Source: Cellulomonas sp. ES6 (lineage in GTDB: Bacteria > Actinomycetota > Actinomycetes > Actinomycetales > Cellulomonadaceae). From it: a stretch of 64,000 nucleotides of DNA. This document shows positions 1 to 7,768 of the stretch, in pieces. The translations under genes were made by a program, and so were the position numbers. The first letter of the stretch is position 1, and each line of letters starts with the position of its first letter. The notes under the pieces are model-generated. The model searched no databases and was not told the DNA's origin. It saw only the letters and a list, made by a program, of their open reading frames with translations. Where the stretch lies: NCBI RefSeq assembly GCF_030053835.1, contig NZ_CP125655.1, positions 2,790,001-2,854,000 on the forward strand, given 5' to 3'.

Positions 1-28
1 GGGTGGTGGCGGGAGCGGTGGTGCTCAT
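1..28 (-). CDS. 5' end of an unidentified gene running off the left edge
   Basis: An ATG on the minus strand (CAT at 26-28) is preceded by a purine-rich GGAAGG ribosome-binding site and opens a frame beginning MSTTAPATT that leaves the window. Nine residues do not allow identification. It lies downstream of, and in the same direction as, the CRP/FNR regulator, so it may be in its operon or be its target. Confidence 0.4.
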
Positions 29-158
29 GGTGTGTTCCTTCCTTCTCTGACGAGGTCTCACCCTTCTTGGGTGCTGACTACGACGTTACGAGCGGGCCAG
101 GAACCGAACCATGACGTGCATCAATCAACCGCAGCAGACGTGAGAGAGTCCTCGCCCC

Positions 159-980
159 TCAGGCACTGGCGGCCACGGTGGCGAGCAGACGGTCGCCGTC
201 CAGGATGGCGGTCCATCTGCGGCCGGAGTCGATGATGCCGTCCTTGCGGAGCTGGCTCATTACCCGGGAGACGGACTCCGGTGTCGAGCCGGTCATGCCG
301 GCCAGGTCAGTGCGAGACAGCGGCAACTGGATCAATGTGGCACCGGAGGAGCTGTCCTGGCCGAACTTCTCGGCTAGGCGCAACAGCGTGGTCGCTACCC
401 GCTGGGCGACGGTGGCGGTGGATTGCGCGGTGACGTCCGCACGCGCTTGCGCTAGCAGCGCGGTGACGTCGTCCACCACCCGTAGGGCGACCTCGGGGTG
501 TTGCGTCATGACATCGCGGAAAGCGCGTGTGTCGATGCGTAACGCGCAGGTGGTGGTCAGGGCGCGAACGGTTTCGGGGTAGGTGGGCTGGCCCAGGGTG
601 TGCATGCCTCCGAAGAGGTCGCCAGGGGCCAGGAGATCGACGACGACGTCCTGGCCGTTCGGGGTCGGGCGGGAGACCTTGGCGCGCCCGGCTGCCATGA
701 CGTAGAGATGTTCGGCCACGTCGCCGGCTGTGTAGAGCGGGTCGTCCTCAGCCCAGGACAGCGAGACCATGCGGTGGTCGATACCGACAAGATCCTCGTG
801 GGACAGACCGGCGAAGAGCGGCACCTGGCCGAGAACCTTCATGCGTACCGGCAATGGACAGTGATGGGGCTGGGCGCAGGTTGAGCGCAGCGGGACTCGT
901 CGTCGGCCAGGTGCGCCGGTAGCCGAATTGACCGGGGAGGATGCACCGTGCGATGCGGCGGAGCCGGGTTCGCTGCTCAC
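159..980 (-). CDS. CRP/FNR-family transcriptional regulator
   Basis: The 273-residue protein has the CRP/FNR layout: a cyclic-nucleotide-binding-like beta-roll (about residues 50-165, with PGDLFGGMHTLG in the turn), a long dimerisation helix, and a C-terminal winged helix whose recognition segment reads TGSTPESVSRVMSQLRKDG. The GTG start at 980 is chosen because AGGAGG lies just upstream. The first 45 residues are low-complexity and longer than in most relatives, followed by CAQPHHCPLPVR, which carries two cysteines and two histidines in front of the roll. This is where FNR-like sensors often hold redox or metal ligands, but the spacing does not match the FNR iron-sulfur set, so a sensing role is only inferred. 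It is co-directional with the HMA-like and molybdoenzyme genes upstream. Confidence 0.85.
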   Translation of the reverse strand: MSSEPGSAASHGASSPVNSATGAPGRRRVPLRSTCAQPHHCPLPVRMKVLGQVPLFAGLSHEDLVGIDHRMVSLSWAEDDPLYTAGDVAEHLYVMAAGRAKVSRPTPNGQDVVVDLLAPGDLFGGMHTLGQPTYPETVRALTTTCALRIDTRAFRDVMTQHPEVALRVVDDVTALLAQARADVTAQSTATVAQRVATTLLRLAEKFGQDSSSGATLIQLPLSRTDLAGMTGSTPESVSRVMSQLRKDGIIDSGRRWTAILDGDRLLATVAASA

Positions 981-1012
981 GATTGCCTCCTGAAAGTGAT
1001 GCTAGATGCGCC

Positions 1013-1039
1013 GAGACGAATAAGCACGTGCTTCGTCTC
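1013..1039. promoter_or_regulatory. Strong dyad between HMA-like gene and CRP/FNR gene
   Basis: GAGACGAA at 1013-1020 pairs perfectly with TTCGTCTC at 1032-1039, and the loop itself contains a palindromic AAGCACGTGCTT. It sits in the 79-nt gap before the CRP/FNR gene. It could be an operator or a weak terminator; on the plus side it is followed by ATTATT, on the minus side by no T-run. Confidence 0.4.
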
Positions 1040-1059
1040 ATTATTGGTAGCCGTAATGG

Positions 1060-1281
1060 TCAGGCGAGCGTGTATTCGCCCGCCTCCTGCACGGCTGCCT
1101 CGATGGCCGAGCGGTTCAGCTCGACGTCGTCCTTGTGCTTGAGGATGATGCGCGCTTCGCCGTCGGGAATGATCTCGGTGGCGACGGCACCGATACCTGC
1201 CACGAGATAGAGCCTGTCCTTGATGGCCCGCGCATCCTCGGCTGTGGTCATGCCGGCGACGGTGTAGATAGTGCTGATCAT
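1060..1281 (-). CDS. HMA-like small protein lacking the CxxC metal site
   Basis: The 73-residue protein has the size and beta-alpha-beta-beta-alpha-beta pattern of CopZ-type metallochaperones, including the YTVAGMT start of strand 1 and a C-terminal EAAVQEAGEY. Where CopZ has GMTCxxC, this protein reads GMTTAEDA, so both metal-binding cysteines are absent. A good RBS (AGGAGCAGGG) precedes the ATG at 1281. It starts 12 nt after the molybdopterin oxidoreductase stop, so the two are probably cotranscribed. Family membership is seen in the pattern; loss of metal binding is inferred from the missing cysteines. It might serve as a protein-protein module. Confidence 0.7.
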   Translation of the reverse strand: MISTIYTVAGMTTAEDARAIKDRLYLVAGIGAVATEIIPDGEARIILKHKDDVELNRSAIEAAVQEAGEYTLA

Positions 1282-1293
1282 GCCCTGCTCCTG

Positions 1294-2295
1294 TCAGATC
1301 CGGCCGTTGAACGCCTGCATCGCGGCGTCCTCACGGGTGCCGCCACGACCGTCACCGTACGCGGCGTAGTCGGTGATCCACTCGATGGACTTGATCCACT
1401 TGACCATCTTGTACCCATGGTTCGACTCCACCCGCAGCCGCAGCGGCGCGCCCAGATGCACCTCCAACGGGTGCCCGTTGCGCTCGTACGCCAGGATCGT
1501 GTCGTCCTCGGCGACCGTGTCGAGGTCCAGCACCGCGTAGGACGGTTCCCGCGGCCGGTGGTCCCACATCTCCTGGGCCAGGCCGTGGGAGGTGATCATC
1601 ACGTAGTTGGCACCCTCCGGGGGAGGTCCGAGGACCTCGAGGAGGTCACGGAGCCGGACGCCGGCCCATTTGGAGGTGGCCGACCAGCCCTGCATGCAGG
1701 TGTGGACCGCGATGTACTCGGTCTTCGGGAGCTGACGCAAGTCCCCCAGGCTCAGCTGCAGCGTCTTACCGCTCAGCTCACCACCGTGCTCGAGGCGCCA
1801 GTCACGGAAGCCGCTGTCCCGGTGGGCGAGCCACTCCGTGGACTCGTCCTTGGTCGGCGGGAGCCCGTTGGTCCAGTGGAACTCCGAGATGTCCTTCTCG
1901 GTGTAAGTACTCTGGCGTCCCATGCGGGGCTTCATCCAGTTCAGGGTGACCTTGCGGATCGGCTCAGTCAGCGCCACGAGCACGCGCTGGGAGCGCGGGC
2001 GGTCGGCCAGCGTGAGGTAGCTCAGAGCGATCCACAAGCCGATAACGACGACGATCGTGGCGATCGCGATGGTGAAGGCCTGCGCGTATCGGGCGGTGTC
2101 GGTGACACCGAAGACCATGTGCGGCAGGTTGTACTCGGGGTGGACCAAGAACACCAGACCGATGTGCATCACGATGAAAATGCTCATCAGGACCATGCCG
2201 ATGAAGTGCAGCGAACGAGCGCCCTGGTGCCCACCCCACAGCTTCAGGTACCAGGGGAAGCGCGCCTGCTGATCCTGCGTGACATCGCCTTGCAC
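1294..2295 (-). CDS. Truncated membrane cytochrome b / molybdopterin oxidoreductase (sulfite oxidase-like)
   Basis: From about residue 12 the protein aligns in layout with actinobacterial fusions of a b-type membrane domain and a sulfite-oxidase-like molybdopterin domain. Two membrane helices remain (about residues 30-50 and 72-92), then the soluble domain with VHTCMQGWSATSKWAGV, whose cysteine is the expected molybdenum ligand, and the C-terminal NHGYKMVKWIKSIEWI. The first part of the membrane domain is missing: the first ten residues (MQGDVTQDQQ) are merely the reverse reading of an HxlR gene fragment. The gene has been cut at about 2262 and joined head-to-head to the HxlR remnant. The catalytic domain looks intact, but anchoring and electron transfer are probably impaired. 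The ATG at 2295 is therefore fortuitous. Confidence 0.75.
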   Translation of the reverse strand: MQGDVTQDQQARFPWYLKLWGGHQGARSLHFIGMVLMSIFIVMHIGLVFLVHPEYNLPHMVFGVTDTARYAQAFTIAIATIVVVIGLWIALSYLTLADRPRSQRVLVALTEPIRKVTLNWMKPRMGRQSTYTEKDISEFHWTNGLPPTKDESTEWLAHRDSGFRDWRLEHGGELSGKTLQLSLGDLRQLPKTEYIAVHTCMQGWSATSKWAGVRLRDLLEVLGPPPEGANYVMITSHGLAQEMWDHRPREPSYAVLDLDTVAEDDTILAYERNGHPLEVHLGAPLRLRVESNHGYKMVKWIKSIEWITDYAAYGDGRGGTREDAAMQAFNGRI

Positions 2296-2604
2296 GACCG
2301 GCGGTCCTTCCGTGAGCTGCTCACCGGCAGTCAGGAGGGCATCAGCGCACCTGTCTTGTCACGCCGCCTGGCCGACCTCGTCGACCAGCGCCTCCTGACG
2401 AAGGCCGAGACCGCCCGCGGCAAGCAGGGCAGGTACTCGCTCACCGAACTCGGACTGGCGACGATGCCGCTCCTGGTCGAGCTCGCACACCTAGGAGGGC
2501 GACTCGACCCTTCCACGCGCGCCCACGCGCCCGACATCGGCGATGACCCCAACGCGATCGAAGCGGCCGTCTCCGCCCTGCGCACAGCGCACATCGGCGC
2601 CTGA
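2266..2604 (+). pseudogene. HxlR-family regulator, N-terminus deleted
   Basis: The plus-strand frame encodes the body of an HxlR-type winged-helix regulator: LLILRDIALHDRRSFRELL, then ISAPVLSRRLADLVDQRLL and a wing ending GRYSLTELG, followed by a normal C-terminus. The initiator methionine, the N-terminal metal/thiol-type cysteine region and about 25 residues are gone; the reading frame continues upstream only as antisense of the oxidoreductase. No start codon with an RBS is available at the junction, so it is scored as a 5'-truncated remnant. Confidence 0.7.
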
Positions 2605-2696
2605 CGCGCGGCAGCGTCTGTGCGGCCATGCAGGGCAACTGATCGATCACATCGGGCCAACACGCGCTCGTCGACAATTGAGTGAATGTCACGGCC

Positions 2697-2811
2697 GTCT
2701 CAGGAACGACCGTCCATGAGACACCATGGCCGGCCGGGCTCGGGATCGGCGCGTCGTGTCTCACGGCCCGTGTCCGAGACCTATGTACCGCGAGGAACGT
2801 TGGCGGTACAT
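2697..2811. promoter_or_regulatory. Three dyads forming a res-like resolution site
   Basis: Three inverted repeats precede the first resolvase: GTCTCA/TGAGAC at 2697-2722 (14-bp spacer), GTCTC/GAGAC at 2758-2780 (13-bp spacer), and ATGTACCGC/GCGGTACAT at 2783-2811 (11-bp spacer). Tn3-type resolvases act at res sites made of three such dyads next to their gene, and the last dyad also sits where it could repress the resolvase promoter. Assignment to res is an inference from position and form. The first two dyads share GTCTC arms, the third does not. Confidence 0.5.
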
Positions 2812-2818
2812 TCGGGTC

Positions 2819-3385
2819 ATGGCTTCGATCGGATACGCGCGCGTCTCGACCCGGGAGCAGAATCCGGACGGACAGACGGACCTGCTCGCCGCAGCCGGGT
2901 GCGAGAAGGTGTTCGTCGAGCACGCCTCGGGTGTGCTGGCCAAGCGGCCCGCGCTCGACGATGCCTTGGACTACCTGCGCGCGGGTGACACGCTCGTGGT
3001 GACCAAGCTCGACCGGCTCGGGCGGTCGGTGCGCAACCTCAAGGAAGTCGTCGAGAGCCTCCAGCAGCGAGACATCGGTCTGAAGGCACTGTCTCAGGGC
3101 ATCGACACCACGACACCGGGTGGCCGCCTGTTCTTCCACATGCTCGCCGCCATCGCCGAGTTCGAGCACGACCTGATCGTCGAGCGCACCCAGGATGGTC
3201 TTGCCGCCGCCCGGGCCCGAGGTCGCAAGGGCGGGGGCCGGTTCAAGATGACGGCGACCAAGGCGCGCCAGGCACGGGCGATGTACGACGAGAAGTCCTA
3301 CACGGTCCAGCAGATCGCTGAGACGTTCGGCGTCTCGCGCGGCACGATCTACCGCCACCTCGCCCAAGACGCACTGCCGATGTGA
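2819..3385 (+). CDS. Serine recombinase (Tn3-type resolvase), module 1
   Basis: The 188-residue protein starts MASIGYARVSTREQ, with the nucleophilic serine in the YARVST motif, continues through GDTLVVTKLDRLGRSVRNL and GGRLFFHMLAAIAEFEHDLIVERT, and ends with a helix-turn-helix (QQIAETFGVSRGTIYRHL). It has the usual length of a Tn3/Tn21 resolvase. The ATG at 2819 is chosen because the catalytic domain begins immediately after it and the upstream in-frame sequence overlaps the dyads. It should resolve cointegrates made by the downstream transposase at the adjacent res-like dyads. Confidence 0.9.
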   Translation: MASIGYARVSTREQNPDGQTDLLAAAGCEKVFVEHASGVLAKRPALDDALDYLRAGDTLVVTKLDRLGRSVRNLKEVVESLQQRDIGLKALSQGIDTTTPGGRLFFHMLAAIAEFEHDLIVERTQDGLAAARARGRKGGGRFKMTATKARQARAMYDEKSYTVQQIAETFGVSRGTIYRHLAQDALPM

Positions 3386-3396
3386 GGTGAGGGGAC

Positions 3397-4851
3397 GTGC
3401 CGGCGCGGTGGGAGGTCTCAGACAAGATCGCTCTCCTGCGTCGCCACGAAGACGACGGTGTCCCTTGGACGCGGCTGGCAGCCGAGGCGGGTGTCCCGCT
3501 GCGCACCCTCTCGCGCTGGGCGCGCGCCTACCGGTCTGACCCCACCTCGCACAGCCTCGCTCGGCGCCAACGCAGCGATCATGGCCGGCGTCGCATCCCG
3601 GCAGAGCTGATCGAGGTAGTCGAAGCTCTTGCCCTGGCAATGCCGGCTCCGACAGTGGCGTTCATCCACCGCCGCGTGGCCGGCATCGCCCGCGACCGCG
3701 GCTTGGCGGCCCCCAGCTACTCCAGCGTCCGGGGCCTGGTCGCCGGGATCGATCCTGGGCTGCGCGCTCTGGCCGAGCACGGGGACGCGGGATACCGGGA
3801 CAGGTTCGAGCTGGTGCTGCGGCGCTCGGCCGAGCGACCCAACGAGCAGTGGCAGGTCGACCACACTCTCCTGGACGTGGCGATCCTCGACGCCAAGGGA
3901 ACCCAGGTGCGCCCCTGGCTGACGGTGGTCCTAGACGACTACTCCCGTGCCGTGGCCGGGTACACCCTCTTCCTCGGAGCGCCTTCGGCCGAGCAGACCG
4001 CGCTCGCCCTGCACCAGGCCGTCAACGCCAAGGCGAACCCGGGCTGGCCTGTCTGCGGGCTGCCCGAGATCCTCTACAGCGACCACGGTTCGGACTTCAC
4101 CTCCGCTCGCCTCGAGCAGGTCTGCCTGGACACCCACATCCGGCTGATCCACTCCCGGGTCGGGGTGCCCCAGGGTCGAGGGAAGATCGAACGGTTCTAC
4201 CGGACCGTCACCACTGAGCTCCTGCCGCATCTGCCCGGGTACATCCCGCACGGTACGAACGGCGTCCCGGTCACGGCCCCGGCGCTGACGCTCGAAGATC
4301 TCGACGCCATCCTTGAGCAGTACGTCGTTGCCGAGTACAACACCCGCTCCCATTCGCAGACCCACCAGGGGCCGACCGTCCGGTGGGGCGCGGGTGGGTT
4401 CATCCCGCGCAGCCCCGCCCACCCCGAGGATCTCGACCTGCTCCTGCTCACTGCGGCCACCACCCGCAAGGTCCAGCGCGACGGTATCCAGTTCGCCTCG
4501 ACCCGCTACCTCTCCACAGTCTTGGCCGCCTACGTCGGGGAGCAGGTCACCGTTCGCTTCAACCCGCGCGACGTCGGGGAGATCCGCGTGTACTTCAACG
4601 ACGATTTCTTGTGCCGGGCGATCGCCCCCGAGCTGTCCGCCGAGTCAGTCTCCCTCGACCAGCTCCAAGCCGCCCGCCGCCAACGCCGCCGCGACCTCAA
4701 GGACCAGCTCCGCCAACACCGCACCCTCGCCAGTGCCCTGCCCGGCGACACCCGCTACATCCCACCAGCAGGCAGCACCGACGACACAGCACCGCCACCG
4801 GCTCCTGAGCCCCGACCACGACATGGACTGCGTCTGTATGCCACCGACTAA
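3397..4851 (+). CDS. TniA-like DDE transposase with Mu-C domain, module 1
   Basis: The 484-residue protein begins (GTG at 3397, RBS GAGGTGAGGGG) with a helix-turn-helix region, then an integrase-type rve core. The catalytic residues are visible as D155 (WQVDHTLLD), D229 (YSDHGSDF) and E265 (GRGKIERF), giving exactly 35 residues between the second Asp and the Glu (DD35E). A Mu-transposase C-terminal beta-barrel region follows (about residues 360-420). It starts 11 nt after the resolvase stop and overlaps the ATPase gene at its 3' end, so the three are one transcription unit. Partnership with an AAA ATPase points to the TniA/MuA/TnsB branch rather than a simple IS481 element. Confidence 0.88.
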   Translation: MPARWEVSDKIALLRRHEDDGVPWTRLAAEAGVPLRTLSRWARAYRSDPTSHSLARRQRSDHGRRRIPAELIEVVEALALAMPAPTVAFIHRRVAGIARDRGLAAPSYSSVRGLVAGIDPGLRALAEHGDAGYRDRFELVLRRSAERPNEQWQVDHTLLDVAILDAKGTQVRPWLTVVLDDYSRAVAGYTLFLGAPSAEQTALALHQAVNAKANPGWPVCGLPEILYSDHGSDFTSARLEQVCLDTHIRLIHSRVGVPQGRGKIERFYRTVTTELLPHLPGYIPHGTNGVPVTAPALTLEDLDAILEQYVVAEYNTRSHSQTHQGPTVRWGAGGFIPRSPAHPEDLDLLLLTAATTRKVQRDGIQFASTRYLSTVLAAYVGEQVTVRFNPRDVGEIRVYFNDDFLCRAIAPELSAESVSLDQLQAARRQRRRDLKDQLRQHRTLASALPGDTRYIPPAGSTDDTAPPPAPEPRPRHGLRLYATD

Positions 4852-5740
4852 GAAGCTCTCCGTGCTCGGCAAAGACGACGACGGCCGGCGGTTCCTCACC
4901 GGCACCTTCGACGAGGTCAACTCCGCCGCCCCGCACCCTCACCCCGTCCCGTCCTTCCACAGCACCCGCGAGCACCGGCGGTTCATCGAGTTCGCCGACA
5001 CCGTGCGCACCCACCGCTACATCGGACTGTGCTGGGGCCCACCCGGGATAGGCAAGACACTCTCAGCCCGCAAATACGCCGGCGTCGACGACTGGGAGCA
5101 ATGGCAGTCCGTGGTCGCCGACACCGTCGGACCCGTACCGCCGCGCGTCCTAGAAGCACGCACCGCGTTCTACACCCCCACGGTGGCCGCGACCATCAAG
5201 CAGATCGACCAGGGCCTGCCCCGAGCCTGCCAAGCGATCTCCTACGCCATCGACTACGCCGAGCTCGGCCTCGTCGACCCCTACCTCTACGACGCCTCAC
5301 GCTCCTCCGGGCGCACCGAGCTCCTGATCATCGACGAAGCCGACCGGCTCAAGAGCACCGGCCTCGAGCAAGTCCGCGACTACTACGACCGCCACCACAT
5401 GGGCGTCATTCTCATCGGCATGCCCGGCATCGAGAAGCGCCTCGCTCGCTACCCCCAGCTCTACAGCCGCATCGGCTTCGCCCACGAGTACCGGCCCCTC
5501 GGCACCGACGAGCTCACCGCTGTCCTCACAGCGCGCCTACCCCCGCAGCACCACACCGACCACGACCCGATCGCCCACGCCACCGCCCTGGCCACCATCG
5601 CCCGCATCACCGCCGGCAACTTCCGACTCCTCGATCGCCTGATCACCCAGATCGAACGCGTCCAGACCATCAACGACCTCCACATCCTCACCCCAGAGCT
5701 CGTCGACGCCGCCAGAGAAGCCCTCCTCATCGGCCACTGA
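4823..5740 (+). CDS. TniB-like AAA ATPase, module 1
   Basis: This 305-residue P-loop ATPase has Walker A GPPGIGKT (about 72-79), Walker B LLIIDEAD and a sensor-like GMPGIEKRL segment, followed by the C-terminal helical part with GNFRLLDRLITQIERV seen in TniB/IstB-type proteins. It would activate the transposase and select target DNA. The gene overlaps the transposase 3' end; ATG codons at 4823 and 4838 are both possible and neither has a clear RBS, which suggests translational coupling. Its own 3' end abuts the second resolvase. Confidence 0.82.
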   Translation: MDCVCMPPTKKLSVLGKDDDGRRFLTGTFDEVNSAAPHPHPVPSFHSTREHRRFIEFADTVRTHRYIGLCWGPPGIGKTLSARKYAGVDDWEQWQSVVADTVGPVPPRVLEARTAFYTPTVAATIKQIDQGLPRACQAISYAIDYAELGLVDPYLYDASRSSGRTELLIIDEADRLKSTGLEQVRDYYDRHHMGVILIGMPGIEKRLARYPQLYSRIGFAHEYRPLGTDELTAVLTARLPPQHHTDHDPIAHATALATIARITAGNFRLLDRLITQIERVQTINDLHILTPELVDAAREALLIGH

Positions 5741-5781
5741 CCGCTACCAGAAGCACGCCACCAAGCGATGCGATCCACATT

Positions 5782-6366
5782 TTGGGCTACGCGCGCGTGT
5801 CGACGACCGACCAGGACGCCTCGCTCCAGATCGACGCGTTGACGAAGGCCGGGTGTTACCGGGTGTTCGTGGACACCGGCTCCGGGTCGCTGCAGCGCCG
5901 GCCCGAGCTGGACAAGCTGCTGGACCAGCTGCGCCCGGGGGACACGCTGGTGGTGTGGCGGCTGGACCGGCTCGGCCGGTCGATACGCCACCTGATCGAC
6001 CAGCTGCGGGTCCTGGCCGACCGGGGCGTGGGGTTCCGGTCCTTGCAGGAGACGATCGACACCACCTCCCCGGGCGGACGGCTGGTGTTCCACGTCTTCG
6101 CGGCCCTGGCCGAGTTCGAGCGTGACCTGATCCGAGAACGGACCAACGCCGGCCTGGCGGCCGCTCGCGCACGGGGCCGCACCGGTGGGCGGCCGTCGGC
6201 GCTGTCCGCGGACCAGGTCCGGGCTGCCCGGCGGATGTACGAGCAGAAGGACATGACCGTCGCCCAGATCGGTCAGGTGCTCGGCGTCTCCCGCACCACG
6301 ATCTACCGGGCCTTGAATCGCCCACCCGCCGGTGCGGCGCCGTCACGAGCCACGAGCGCCGTGTAG
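5782..6366 (+). CDS. Serine recombinase (resolvase), module 2, apparent TTG start
   Basis: A complete resolvase fold is encoded: GYARVSTTDQDASLQ with the catalytic serine, GDTLVVWRLDRLGRSIRHL, GGRLVFHVFAALAEFERDLIRERT and a C-terminal helix-turn-helix (AQIGQVLGVSRTTIYRAL). The only plausible initiators are TTG at 5782 or ATT at 5779; no in-frame ATG or GTG lies close upstream. It begins 41 bp after the module 1 ATPase, leaving no room for a separate res site. It is clearly paralogous to, but diverged from, the module 1 resolvase. Either it is translated from TTG by coupling, or its 5' end was lost when the modules were joined. Confidence 0.8.
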   Translation: MGYARVSTTDQDASLQIDALTKAGCYRVFVDTGSGSLQRRPELDKLLDQLRPGDTLVVWRLDRLGRSIRHLIDQLRVLADRGVGFRSLQETIDTTSPGGRLVFHVFAALAEFERDLIRERTNAGLAAARARGRTGGRPSALSADQVRAARRMYEQKDMTVAQIGQVLGVSRTTIYRALNRPPAGAAPSRATSAV

Positions 6367-6373
6367 GCCGGTC

Positions 6374-7768
6374 GTGGACGCGGACGGGCGGTGGCGGATC
6401 CTGCGGCTACATGTCGAGGACCAGGTCCCGCTCGCCGCGCTGGCCCGTCACCACGGCCTGGGCGTGCGCACGCTGGAACGCTGGCATGCCCGCTACCGCG
6501 CCGGCGGCCTGCCGGCCCTGGGACGACTGCCGCGGGCGGACGCCGGGGGGCATCGCCTACCGGCGGAACTCATCGCCCTGATCGAAGGGCTCGGACTGAC
6601 CCGACCCCGCCCACCAATCGCCGCAATCCACCGAACGGTGGTGAAGGTCTGCGCCGGCACCGGGTGGCCGGTCCCGTCCTACGGCGTCGTCCGATCGATC
6701 ATCACCGCCCTGGACCCCGGCATGGTCACCCTCGCCCTCGAGGGACCGAGTTCCTACCGGGACAAGTACGAGCTCGCGCTACGGCGGACCGCGGACCGGC
6801 CCAACGCGATGTGGCAGGCGGACCACACTTTGCTGGACATCGTGCTCGTCGGCACGGACGGCAAGCCGGCCCGGCCGTGGTTGACCGTGGTGATGGACGA
6901 CTGCTCCCGCGCGATCTGCGGCTACACGGTCTTCTTCGGTGCGCCGTCGGCGATGTACACCGCACTGGCGTGGCGGCAGGCGATCTGGCCCAAGACCGAC
7001 CCGCGATGGCCGATGTGCGGTATCCCCGAGGTGCTGTACGTCGATCACGGGTGGGACTTCACCAGCGACCACCTGGCCCGTACCGCGGTCGACCTGCACG
7101 TCCGCCTGATCCACTCCGCCGTCGCGCGACCCCAAGGCCGGGGCAAGGTCGAACGCTTCTTCGGCACGGTCAACACCGAGCTGCTCACGACCCTGCCCCG
7201 CAGTGGCGCGGAGCGCTGGCCAGCGCCAGCCCTGTCCTTGGCCGACCTCGACGCCGCGGTCGGGGCGTTCGTCCTGGACTACAACGACCGGGCCCACAGC
7301 GAACTGGGTGTCTCGCCGCGGGCGGCGTGGATCGCCGACGGGTGGCTGCCACGCCTTCCCGACAGCCTCCAGGCGCTGGACGGGCTGCTGCTGACCGTAG
7401 CCCGATCCAGGACGGTGCGTCGCGACGGCATCCACTTCCAGGGCCTGCGCTACGTGGCACCGACCCTCGCCGGCTTCGTCGGGCGCCCCGTGGTCATCCG
7501 CTATGACCCCAGAGACATCACCGAGATCCGCGTCTTCGACCACGACCAGTTCCTGTGCACCGCCGTCGACCAGGACCACCACGCGCAGCAGATCAGCCTC
7601 AAGGACGTCCAAGCCGCCCGCAACGCCCGTCGCCGCGCCGTGCGCCGAGGCATCAATGAGCGGATCGCCGTCGTCGCCGCCCACACCCTCGACGCCCCTG
7701 CCAGGCCAGTGCCGCCGCGGATGCCGAGCGTGGCGCGGCTCAAGGTCTACAGGGAGGACCTCAGGTGA
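6374..7768 (+). CDS. TniA-like DDE transposase with Mu-C domain, module 2
   Basis: The 464-residue paralogue of the module 1 transposase has its N-terminal helix-turn-helix, then D150 (WQADHTLLD), D224 (YVDHGWDF) and E260 (GRGKVERF), again DD35E, and a Mu-C region with YDPRDITEIRVFDHDQFL. GTG at 6374 is preferred over GTG at 6332 because it matches the N-terminus of the module 1 protein and avoids a 35-nt overlap with the resolvase. It overlaps the ATPase start by 4 nt. The two transposases are similar in layout but clearly different in sequence, so this is not a recent duplication. Confidence 0.87.
   Translation: MDADGRWRILRLHVEDQVPLAALARHHGLGVRTLERWHARYRAGGLPALGRLPRADAGGHRLPAELIALIEGLGLTRPRPPIAAIHRTVVKVCAGTGWPVPSYGVVRSIITALDPGMVTLALEGPSSYRDKYELALRRTADRPNAMWQADHTLLDIVLVGTDGKPARPWLTVVMDDCSRAICGYTVFFGAPSAMYTALAWRQAIWPKTDPRWPMCGIPEVLYVDHGWDFTSDHLARTAVDLHVRLIHSAVARPQGRGKVERFFGTVNTELLTTLPRSGAERWPAPALSLADLDAAVGAFVLDYNDRAHSELGVSPRAAWIADGWLPRLPDSLQALDGLLLTVARSRTVRRDGIHFQGLRYVAPTLAGFVGRPVVIRYDPRDITEIRVFDHDQFLCTAVDQDHHAQQISLKDVQAARNARRRAVRRGINERIAVVAAHTLDAPARPVPPRMPSVARLKVYREDLR

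Noticed and set aside
1135..2604. A 489-codon plus-strand open frame
   Set aside because: Only the last 113 codons look like a protein (HxlR). The rest is the antisense of the molybdopterin oxidoreductase, whose motifs are clear.
2441..3640. A 399-codon minus-strand open frame across the resolvase
   Set aside because: It lies antisense to the resolvase and transposase start, has no recognisable motif, and is typical of shadow frames in very GC-rich DNA.
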